Below the pieces are notes generated by a model. It was given only the letters and a program-made list of their open reading frames with translations, was not told the DNA's origin and ran no database searches. A stretch of 6,000 nucleotides of DNA from Chloroflexota bacterium (lineage in GTDB: Bacteria > Chloroflexota > Anaerolineae > CG2-30-64-16). The stretch spans positions 1 to 6,000 of the forward strand of contig JAKPQT010000735.1 of NCBI GenBank assembly GCA_029555885.1, written 5' to 3'. Shown here in pieces: positions 1 through 6,000 of the stretch. Position 1 is the stretch's first letter. Every line of letters starts with the position of its first letter. Made by a program: the position numbers and the translations under genes.

Positions 1-1334
1 CCGTGACGCTGCCGCCCTCCGTGTTGGCCGTCCTCGAGCCGGGCGACCTGCCGCACCTGGCCGTTGTCATCGCCGCGGGTGAGAAGTGTACCGCAGAGAT
101 AGTCCGCAAGTGGGCTGGCCGGCCTCCTGAGCGGAGTCCGCAGCCGGCCAAGCAAGGCTTGGCTGGGGCGGACGCAGTCGAAGGACGCCGGTTCTTCGAT
201 GCCTACGGCCCCACCGAGACCACCGTCTGCGCCTCCATGACCCTGTGCGATCCGACCGACCCGCGCGACCCGACCATCGGCCGGCCCATCGGCAACTGCC
301 AGCTCTACGTCGTGGACAGCCATATGCAGCCCGTGCCCATCGGCGTGCCCGGCGAGCTGCTCATCGGCGGCGCCAATGTCGGCCGCGGCTACTGGGGTCG
401 GCCGGAGCTGACGGCGGAGCGGTTCGTGCCGAATCCGTTTCTGACGGTTGAAGGTTACAAGTTGAATGTTGACAACGATGCCTCGACTGACAGCCAATCT
501 GGGCGAAGCAGGGCTTCGCACAACTTGCAACCTGCTAACATGCAACCAGCTAACCTGCAACCAGGGCGAAGCGAAGCTTCGCACACCCGCCTCTACCGCA
601 CCGGCGACCTCGTGCGTTACCGCGCAGACGGCAACATCGAGTTCCTGGGCCGCATCGACACCCAGGTCAAGGTGCGCGGGTTCCGCATCGAGCTGGGCGA
701 AATCGAGAGCGCCTTGCGCCAACAGCCCGGTGTGCTCGACACCGTGGTCGTCGCCTGGCGGCCCGCAGCCGCAGCGGGCACCGACGCGGATCAGCGGCTC
801 GTGGCCTACATCGTGCCCCAGCAGCCGGAGGCTGCGCCGACCGCCGCGGACCTGCGCGCCGCGCTGCGCCGCCTGCTGCCCGAATACATGGTGCCGAGTT
901 TCTTCGTTATGCTGGAGCGTTTTCCGCTTTCGCCCAGCGGCAAGATCGACCGCCGGGCGCTGCCGGCGCCCGAGGGCGGCCGCGAGACGGTGGAGACGGA
1001 GTATGTGGCCCCGCGCACCGCGACCGAAACGCAACTGGCGGCCATCTGTGCGGAACTGCTGCACGTCGAGCAAATTGGCGTCTACGACAACTTCTTCGAC
1101 CTGGGCGGCCATTCCCTGTTAGCCACCCAGCTCATCTCCCGTGTCCGCGAGACGTTCACGATCGAGCTGCCGCTGCGCACCCTGTTCGAGCACCCGACCG
1201 TGGCGGAGCTGGCCGCGGAGGTGGATGCCGCGACCAGCGGGGCCGCAACAAGCGCCGCGCCGCAGGCGCCGGCTATTACCGCCGTCTCACGGGATGCGCG
1301 GCGCATGAAACGATCTGACCTGGGGCAGAAATGA
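1..1334 (+). CDS. Nonribosomal peptide synthetase, 3' end (A domain C-terminal part - PCP), 5' partial
   Basis: This gene activates an amino acid as its aminoacyl-AMP and loads it on a carrier protein for peptide assembly in the cytoplasm. Residues are numbered from the codon at base 3; the frame is open at the left edge, so the true start lies upstream. Visible A motifs are A5 DAYGPTE (66-72), A6 GELLIGG (about 117-123), A7 YRTGDL (198-203), A8 around VRGFRIELGEIE (226-237) and A10 with Lys314 in SGKIDR. The PCP motif LGGHSL carries the phosphopantetheine serine at 371. Pocket residues T2, I23, A25, A67, V75, C76 and K314 align with GrsA positions 278, 299, 301, 322, 330, 331 and 517, and match the tyrocidine TycA Phe code at these seven; positions 235, 236 and 239 are outside the window. 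Phe or a similar substrate is inferred. Oddities are a 46-residue repeat-derived insert between A6 and A7 (149-194) and about 20 extra residues before A5. The gene ends in a charged tail (RDARRMKRSDLGQK) with no E, C or TE domain, so the chain passes to the next protein. Confidence 0.95.
   Translation, partial: VTLPPSVLAVLEPGDLPHLAVVIAAGEKCTAEIVRKWAGRPPERSPQPAKQGLAGADAVEGRRFFDAYGPTETTVCASMTLCDPTDPRDPTIGRPIGNCQLYVVDSHMQPVPIGVPGELLIGGANVGRGYWGRPELTAERFVPNPFLTVEGYKLNVDNDASTDSQSGRSRASHNLQPANMQPANLQPGRSEASHTRLYRTGDLVRYRADGNIEFLGRIDTQVKVRGFRIELGEIESALRQQPGVLDTVVVAWRPAAAAGTDADQRLVAYIVPQQPEAAPTAADLRAALRRLLPEYMVPSFFVMLERFPLSPSGKIDRRALPAPEGGRETVETEYVAPRTATETQLAAICAELLHVEQIGVYDNFFDLGGHSLLATQLISRVRETFTIELPLRTLFEHPTVAELAAEVDAATSGAATSAAPQAPAITAVSRDARRMKRSDLGQK
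136..173 (+). repeat. Imperfect inverted repeat in an extra segment before the A5 motif
   Basis: GTCCGC (136-141) pairs with GCGGAC (168-173), and inside them GCCAAGC (147-153) pairs with GCTTGGC (157-163) around a 3-base loop. The protein segment it encodes, between RKWAG and RFFDAYGPTE, is about 20 residues longer than A domains usually have here. The 7-3-7 geometry resembles the hairpin cores of the other inserts, but there are no heptad arrays beside it, so membership in that family is uncertain. Confidence 0.5.
447..582 (+). repeat. In-frame heptad/palindrome insert in the first A domain (A6-A7 loop)
   Basis: This block separates PNPF from RLYRTGDL, where other A domains have only a few residues. 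It starts with four 7-bp units: GTTGAAG, GTTACAA, GTTGAAT, GTTGACA (447-474). After a spacer comes a hairpin, GCGAAGC-AGG-GCTTCGC (503-519). Next is a tract of 7- to 8-bp units, AACTTGC, AACCTGC, TAACATGC, AACCAGC, TAACCTGC, AACCAGG (522-565), which on the other strand reads as GTTnnnn-type units, so it is an inverted counterpart of the first array. It closes with a second hairpin, GCGAAGC-GAA-GCTTCGC (566-582). The block is translated without a stop and adds about 43 residues. I do not recognise a named element. Confidence 0.85.
1322..1334 (+). promoter_or_regulatory. Overlapping stop/start (ATGA) with weak GGGG ribosome-binding sequence
   Basis: The upstream stop TGA (1332-1334) overlaps the downstream ATG (1331-1333) by the usual ATGA arrangement. 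GGGG at 1322-1325 lies five bases before the ATG and is only a weak Shine-Dalgarno match. This suggests translational coupling, which would keep the two interacting synthetases at similar levels. Coupling is inferred; the overlap is seen directly. Confidence 0.7.
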
Positions 1335-4300
1335 CCGATACTATCGCTGGATTGCCGCCGGACGACGAGCGCGCCGACCCTACGGCCGCGTGGGATGCCG
1401 AAGATGTCTTTGTCTTCCCGGCCTCCTACGCGCAGCAGCGCCTCTGGTTCCTGGATCAGTTCGAGCCGAACAGCCCGTATTACAACATCCCGACGGCAGT
1501 ACGGCTGCGCGGGCACCTGGACACCGCCGCGCTGGGCCGCAGCGTGAACGAGATCATCCGCCGGCATGAGGCGCTGCGCACCACGTTCGCCGCCCCGGCC
1601 GGCACACCGCTGCAGGTCATTGCGCCCGGCCTCACCATCTCCGTGCCCGTTGTAGACCTGAGCGACCTGCCCGATGCCGAACGCGAGGCTGAGGCGCAAC
1701 GCCGCGCGGTCGCAGAGGCGCGCCGGCCCTTCGATCTGGCCCGCGGCCCGCTGCTGCGCGTGACCCTGCTCAAGCTCGGCCCGGAAGAGCACATCGCGCT
1801 GGTCACGATGCACCACATCGTGTCCGACGGCTGGTCCATCGGCGTGTTCGTGGCTGAACTGGCTGCGCTCTACAACGCCTTCAGTCAGGACCAGGGACAA
1901 GCTGCGCTTGCCTCCTCGCCCCTGCCCGACCTGCCCATCCAATATGCGGATTACGCCGCGTGGCAGCAGGACTGGCTCCAGGGTGAGGTGCTGGACCAAC
2001 ACCTGGCCTACTGGCGCGACCAACTGGCCTCGGCGGATGGCGGCAGCCGCGGCTCGCCCGTGCTGGAACTGCCGGCCGACCGGCCCCGACCGGCAGTCAT
2101 CACCAACCGCGGGGCCTCGCTGTCGGTCAAGATCCCGAAGTGGTTGACCGAAGGGATCAAGAAGCTCAGCCGGCAGGAGGGCTGCACCCCCTTCATGACT
2201 CTGCTGGCCGCGTTTCAGATGTTGCTCGGCCGCTACTCTGGCCAGACCGACATCAGCGTCGGCTCGCCCATCGCCAACCGCAACCGGGCCGAAATCGAGG
2301 GCCTCATCGGCGTCTTCATCAACACGCTGGTCTTCCGCACCGACCTGGCGGGCGAGCCCAGTTTCCGCGAGTTGCTGCACCGCGTGCGCGAGACAGCCCT
2401 GGGCGCATATGCGCACCAGGACCTGCCGTTCGAGATGCTCGTTGAAAAGCTCCAGCCCGAACGGGATATGAGCCACGCGCCGTTCTTCCAGGTGATGTTC
2501 ATCCTGCAGAACGCGCCCAACCGCGCAGAGGAGCTGCCGGGCCTGCGCCTGGAACAACTCGATGTGGACATGGGCACCGCCACTTTCGACCTCACCCTGT
2601 CAATAGCGGAAGAGCTTGACGGCTTCGACGCCTCGGTCGAGTACAACACCGACATCTTCGACGCGACCACCATAGAGCGGCTGCTGCGCCACTTCCGCAA
2701 CCTGCTCGAAGGTGCCGTCGCCATGCCTGACCAGAGCATCTCGCGCCTGCCGCTGCTCGGCCCTGCGGAGCGCCAGCAGGTATTGTTCGAATGGAACGAC
2801 ACCGCGCGCGACTACCTGGGCGACCGGCCCGCGCTCCTGCACGCGTTGTTCGAGGAGCAGGTAGCTCGCACCCCGGATGCGCCTGCGGTCGTCGCCGGCG
2901 GCGCATCTCTCACCTATGCGGAGCTGAACGCGCGCGCCAACCAACTGGCCTATCACTTACGGAAACTCGGCGTTGGGGCGGAGACCGTGGTCGGCATCGC
3001 AGCCGAGAAATCGCTGGAGACGATCGTCGCCGTGTTGGGCGTACTGAAGGCCGGCGGCGCCTACCTGCCCATCGACCCCACCTATCCGGCCGACCGCATT
3101 GCCTTCATGCTGGAAGACTCCGGCGCGCAGATCGTGCTCACCCAGGCGCGGGTGCTGGAAGCTGGAAGCTGGAAGCTGGATAGGCGCAGCTTCGCTGCGC
3201 ACGGAAGCTGGAAGCTAGAAACTGGTGGTGCAGGGCGACAAGGCAGGGTGGTCCGGCTGGATGTGGACTGGCCCGAGATCGCGCGCCAGCCCATATCCAA
3301 TAATCTAGCTTCCAGCTTCCAGCTTCCAGACGCGCTCGCCTACGTCATCTACACCTCTGGCTCCACCGGCCAGTCAAAAGGGGTGATGGTCAGCCACCGC
3401 AGCATCGTCAACGCGTACCTGGCCTGGGAAGATGACTACCGGCTGCGCACCGACGCGTCCGTACACCTGCAGATGGCGAGCTTCTCGTTCGATGTCTTCA
3501 CCGGCGACCTCGTGCGCGCCCTGTGCTCCGGCGGCAAGCTGGTGCTGGCCCCGCGCGAGCTGCTGCTGGCCCCGGAACGCCTCTACGCGCTCATGCGCCA
3601 CGAACGGGTAGACTGTGCTGAGTTCGTGCCCGCGGTGCTGCGCCATCTGGTGCAGTACCTCGAAGACACGCGGCAGACGCTGGACTTCATGCGCCTGCTG
3701 TTGTGCGGCTCCGATAGCTGGTATGTGGGCGAGTACCAGCGCTTCCAGCGGCTGTGCGGGCCGCAGACGCGGCTCATCAACTCGTTCGGCCTGACCGAAG
3801 CAACCATCGACAGTTGCTACTTCGAGGGTGCACTGGATGACATGCCGGCGGACCGCCTCGTGCCCATCGGTCGGCCCTTTGGCAACACCCGGCTCTACAT
3901 CCTGGATGCGCACGAGCAGCCCGTTCCCGTCGGGGTGATCGGCGAGCTTTACGTCGGCGGCCTCGGCGTCACGCGCGGCTACCAGAACCGGCCGGACCTG
4001 ACCGCCGAGCGCTTCGTGCCCGACCCGTTTTCCCGGATTGAAGATGGCAGATTGAAGATTGAAGATTCGCCGGGGACAGGCACGCAATCTTGGCGCAGCC
4101 GAGCTTCGCACATCTTCAATCTTGGCGCAGCCGAGCTTTCCACATCTGCAACCCGTCTCTACCGCACCGGCGACCTCGCCCGCTGGCTGCCGGATGGCAA
4201 CGTCGAGTTCCTGGGCCGGCGCGATTATCAGGTGAAGATTCGCGGGTTCCGCATCGAACCCGGCGAAATCGAGGCCGCGCTGGGCGGGCATCCCGGCGTG

Positions 4301-6000
4301 CGTCAGGCCGTCGTTGCGGCCAGGACCGCACCCAATGGGGAAAAGCGGCTGGTCGCCTACATCGTACCCGCCCATGCGCCGGCGCCGGAGCGCGGCGAGC
4401 TGCGCCGCTACCTGCTGGAACGCCTCGCTGACTACATGGTGCCGTCGGCCTTCGTGGAGGTCTCGCGCCTGCCGCTGACCCCCAACGGCAAGGTGGACCG
4501 CAACGCCCTGCCGGAACCCGACTGGACGCAACGCGGGACGGAAGAGACCTACGTTGCGCCGCGCACGCCCGTGGAGGAAGTCCTGGCCCGGCTGTGGTCG
4601 GATGTTCTAGGCGTGGGACAGATCGGTATCCACGATGACTTCTTCGCGCTAGGCGGGCACTCACTGCTGGCCACGCAGCTCATCTCGCGGCTGCGCGATG
4701 CGTTCCAGGTCGACCTGCCGCTGCGCAACATCTTCGAGTCACCGACCATCGCGGCCCTGGCCGAACGGGTTGAGGAAGCGCAACGCAATGCATCCGGCGT
4801 CCAGGCCCCGCCCATCCGACCGGTGTCGCGCGACCGTGAGTTGCCGCTGTCGTTTGCCCAGCAGCGCCTCTGGTTCCTGGATCAACTCGAGCCGAACAGC
4901 CCGTTCTACAACCTGCCCGAGGCGGTGCGCCTGAGCGGCCCGCTGGACGAGACAACCCTCATCCGCAGCCTGAACGAGGTGGTACGGCGCCACGAGGCGC
5001 TGCGCACCACCTTCCCCACCGTGAACGGGCAGCCGCGGCAGGTCATCGCGCCCGCGCTCACGCTCGCCCTGCCCGTGGTGGACCTGAGCGACCTGCCCGC
5101 CGCCGATGCCGAGGCTGAGGTCGCGCGGCAGGCTCGGGCCGAAGCGCAAACCCCATTCAACCTGGCCGCCGGGCCATTGATACGCGGCCGGCTGCTGCGT
5201 CTGAGTTCCACCGAGCACATCATCCTGCTGACCATGCACCATATCGTGGGCGATGACTGGTCTAGCAGCGTGCTGGTGCAGGAAATCGGCCTCCTGTACA
5301 ACGCGTTTGCCCAGGGCCTGCCCGTGCCCCTGCCCGAACTGCCCATCCAGTATGCTGATTTCGCCGCGTGGCAGCGGGACTGGCTCTCCGGCGATGTATT
5401 GGCGCAGCAGATCGGCTACTGGAAGGAGGCGCTGGCCGGTCTCCCGCCCGTGCTGGAGCTGCCCACCGACCGGCCGCGGCCCCCGGTGCAGACCTTCGAT
5501 GGCGATTATGTCACCTTCGCTCTGCCGGCCGCGCTCTCCACCCAGATTCGGGGCCTGTGCCAGCGGGAGGGCGTCACCCTGTTCATGACGCTGCTGGCCG
5601 CATTCCAGACGCTGCTGCACCGCTACTCCGGGCAGGCCGATTTCGCCGTGGGCTCACCCATTGCCAACCGCAACCGGGCCGACATCGAAGGGCTGATCGG
5701 CTTCTTCGTCAACACCCTGGTGCTGCGCGCCCGCTTCGACGGCGCGGGCACGGGCCGCACGCCGTCCTTCCGCCAGTTGCTGCGCCGCACGCGGGAGACG
5801 ACCCTGGCCGCATACGCGCACCAGGACCTGCCCTTTGAGATGGTCGTGGACGCGCTGCAGCCGGAGCGCAACCTGGCCCACTCACCGTTGTTCCAGGTCA
5901 TGTTTGCAGTGCAGAACGCGCCGCTGCGGGCCCAGGAGCTACCTGAAGTCACCATCAGTCCGGTAGAAGCCCACAGCGGCACCGCTAAATTCGACCTGAC
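1331..6000 (+). CDS. Nonribosomal peptide synthetase, C-A(Orn/basic?)-PCP-C..., 3' partial
   Basis: The frame stays open from the ATG at 1331 to the window edge (1556 codons). This start is chosen because an in-frame TGA lies at 1316-1318, no other start follows it, and the ATG overlaps the upstream stop. Domains: C1 at about 27-460 (SYAQQRLWFL 32-41, catalytic HHIVSDG 161-167, YADYAAWQ, AYAHQDLPFE); A at about 506-1065 (YTSGSTGQSKG from 674, NSFGLTE 817-823, YRTGDL from 944, Lys1054 in NGKVDR); PCP with LGGHSL, Ser1111; second C from about 1170 (SFAQQRLWFL from 1174, HHIVGDD 1303-1309), unfinished at the edge. Pocket residues D721, V722, G725, E764, L790, C792, S818, I826, D827 and K1054 give DVGELCSIDK, eight of ten matching the published ornithine code DVGEIGSIDK; ornithine or another basic residue is inferred. 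C1 should join the upstream aminoacyl or peptidyl group to this residue, and the second C passes it on. Oddities: repeat-derived inserts in the A2-A3 linker and between A6 and A7, Ser for Pro in A3 (TGQSKG), and Asp for the last Gly of the second HHxxxDG. Confidence 0.95.
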   Translation, partial: MTDTIAGLPPDDERADPTAAWDAEDVFVFPASYAQQRLWFLDQFEPNSPYYNIPTAVRLRGHLDTAALGRSVNEIIRRHEALRTTFAAPAGTPLQVIAPGLTISVPVVDLSDLPDAEREAEAQRRAVAEARRPFDLARGPLLRVTLLKLGPEEHIALVTMHHIVSDGWSIGVFVAELAALYNAFSQDQGQAALASSPLPDLPIQYADYAAWQQDWLQGEVLDQHLAYWRDQLASADGGSRGSPVLELPADRPRPAVITNRGASLSVKIPKWLTEGIKKLSRQEGCTPFMTLLAAFQMLLGRYSGQTDISVGSPIANRNRAEIEGLIGVFINTLVFRTDLAGEPSFRELLHRVRETALGAYAHQDLPFEMLVEKLQPERDMSHAPFFQVMFILQNAPNRAEELPGLRLEQLDVDMGTATFDLTLSIAEELDGFDASVEYNTDIFDATTIERLLRHFRNLLEGAVAMPDQSISRLPLLGPAERQQVLFEWNDTARDYLGDRPALLHALFEEQVARTPDAPAVVAGGASLTYAELNARANQLAYHLRKLGVGAETVVGIAAEKSLETIVAVLGVLKAGGAYLPIDPTYPADRIAFMLEDSGAQIVLTQARVLEAGSWKLDRRSFAAHGSWKLETGGAGRQGRVVRLDVDWPEIARQPISNNLASSFQLPDALAYVIYTSGSTGQSKGVMVSHRSIVNAYLAWEDDYRLRTDASVHLQMASFSFDVFTGDLVRALCSGGKLVLAPRELLLAPERLYALMRHERVDCAEFVPAVLRHLVQYLEDTRQTLDFMRLLLCGSDSWYVGEYQRFQRLCGPQTRLINSFGLTEATIDSCYFEGALDDMPADRLVPIGRPFGNTRLYILDAHEQPVPVGVIGELYVGGLGVTRGYQNRPDLTAERFVPDPFSRIEDGRLKIEDSPGTGTQSWRSRASHIFNLGAAELSTSATRLYRTGDLARWLPDGNVEFLGRRDYQVKIRGFRIEPGEIEAALGGHPGVRQAVVAARTAPNGEKRLVAYIVPAHAPAPERGELRRYLLERLADYMVPSAFVEVSRLPLTPNGKVDRNALPEPDWTQRGTEETYVAPRTPVEEVLARLWSDVLGVGQIGIHDDFFALGGHSLLATQLISRLRDAFQVDLPLRNIFESPTIAALAERVEEAQRNASGVQAPPIRPVSRDRELPLSFAQQRLWFLDQLEPNSPFYNLPEAVRLSGPLDETTLIRSLNEVVRRHEALRTTFPTVNGQPRQVIAPALTLALPVVDLSDLPAADAEAEVARQARAEAQTPFNLAAGPLIRGRLLRLSSTEHIILLTMHHIVGDDWSSSVLVQEIGLLYNAFAQGLPVPLPELPIQYADFAAWQRDWLSGDVLAQQIGYWKEALAGLPPVLELPTDRPRPPVQTFDGDYVTFALPAALSTQIRGLCQREGVTLFMTLLAAFQTLLHRYSGQADFAVGSPIANRNRADIEGLIGFFVNTLVLRARFDGAGTGRTPSFRQLLRRTRETTLAAYAHQDLPFEMVVDALQPERNLAHSPLFQVMFAVQNAPLRAQELPEVTISPVEAHSGTAKFDL
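3154..3223 (+). repeat. Heptad array with palindromic core in the A2-A3 linker of the second A domain (left arm)
   Basis: Four tandem 7-bp units GCTGGAA x3 and GCTGGAT (3154-3181) are followed by the hairpin GCGCAGC-TTC-GCTGCGC (3184-3200), the bases AC, and two GGAAGCT units plus a degenerate AGAAACT (3203-3223). Three copies of the unit make 21 bases, read here as the peptide cycle AGSWKLE. The array lies just after the conserved strand ending in IVLTQ and before RVVRLDVDW. Bases 3155-3177 form a perfect 23-bp inverted repeat with 3307-3329. Confidence 0.85.
3307..3329 (+). repeat. Inverted heptad array (AGCTTCC) in the A2-A3 linker (right arm)
   Basis: Three AGCTTCC units (3307-3327) plus AG are the exact reverse complement of 3155-3177, giving a 23-bp inverted repeat around about 130 bp. 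Between the arms lies ordinary A-domain sequence (RVVRLDVDWPEIARQP), and the array stops just before the A3 motif LAYVIYTSGSTG. It reads as ASSFQLP. Whether both arms arrived together is not evident. Confidence 0.85.
4036..4147 (+). repeat. In-frame heptad/palindrome insert in the second A domain (A6-A7 loop)
   Basis: The block lies between PDPF and RLYRTGDL, the same place as the insert in the upstream gene's A domain. It begins with five 7-bp units: GATTGAA, GATGGCA, GATTGAA, GATTGAA, GATTCGC (4036-4070). After a short spacer come two direct copies of a 31-bp unit at 4085-4115 and 4117-4147 (29 of 31 identical), each holding the imperfect hairpin core GCGCAGC-CGA-GCTTCGC or its variant. ATCTTCAATCTT (4112-4123) is the exact inverse of 4055-4066, so the heptad is present in both orientations. 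It adds about 35 residues to the A domain, without a stop. Confidence 0.85.

Noticed and set aside
447..582. Possible frameshift or assembly error in the A domain
   Set aside because: The reading frame is continuous through the block and conserved motifs resume in the same frame at RLYRTGDL; the same happens in the second module.
1082..2557. Long antisense open frame of about 490 codons
   Set aside because: It lies opposite C-domain and PCP motifs that are intact on the + strand; long reverse frames are common in GC-rich coding DNA and its translation shows no recognisable domain.
3154..3223. Possible CRISPR array
   Set aside because: The units are 7 bp, directly adjacent and without spacers, inside an intact reading frame.
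3154..3329. Insertion sequence or auxiliary (methyltransferase) domain interrupting the A domain
   Set aside because: The segment is far too short for a transposase or an embedded catalytic domain and shows no matching motifs.
3374..4531. Long antisense open frame of about 385 codons
   Set aside because: It is opposite the A domain motifs of the second gene, with no recognisable protein and no separate start signal.
4739..5620. Antisense open frame of about 290 codons
   Set aside because: It mirrors the second C domain. Its similarity to the antisense of the first C domain follows from the homology of the sense strands.

Overview
The window is a GC-rich stretch (by eye well above 60% G+C) lying entirely inside a multi-gene nonribosomal peptide synthetase (NRPS) locus on the + strand. 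Nothing in it is unique to one phylum. High GC, dense multi-module NRPS coding and interspersed 7-bp tandem repeats would fit a GC-rich environmental bacterium such as a Chloroflexota member; heterocystous cyanobacteria also carry heptanucleotide repeats but usually have lower GC. This placement is tentative.

Layout: (1) 1-1334 is the 3' end of one NRPS gene: the C-terminal two thirds of an adenylation (A) domain, then a carrier (PCP) domain and a short charged tail. (2) A 4-bp ATGA overlap at 1331-1334 leads into a second NRPS gene that stays open to base 6000. It reads condensation (C), A, PCP, then most of a second C domain. Both genes run off the window. There is no intergenic space and no RNA gene, promoter or terminator visible.

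How they work together: the upstream gene would load an amino acid and pass it to the first C domain of the downstream gene. The visible binding-pocket residues of the first A domain (T,I,A,A,V,C,K; seven of ten positions) resemble a Phe code. The second A domain reads D-V-G-E-L-C-S-I-D-K, close to the known ornithine code DVGEIGSIDK. The inferred fragment is therefore an aromatic residue followed by a basic one. No epimerization or thioesterase domain is visible.

The striking feature is non-coding-looking DNA inside the A domains. In-frame inserts sit at loops (A6-A7 in both modules, and around the A2-A3 linker in the second). They are built of 7-bp tandem repeats plus a recurring 20-nt palindromic core of the form G-GCGNAGC-NNN-GCTNCGC-AC. 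The heptad arrays recur in inverted orientation within each insert. In the two arrays whose unit contains TGA, the units whose TGA would be in frame are exactly the ones that have changed. This looks like a family of repeat elements domesticated into protein-coding sequence.
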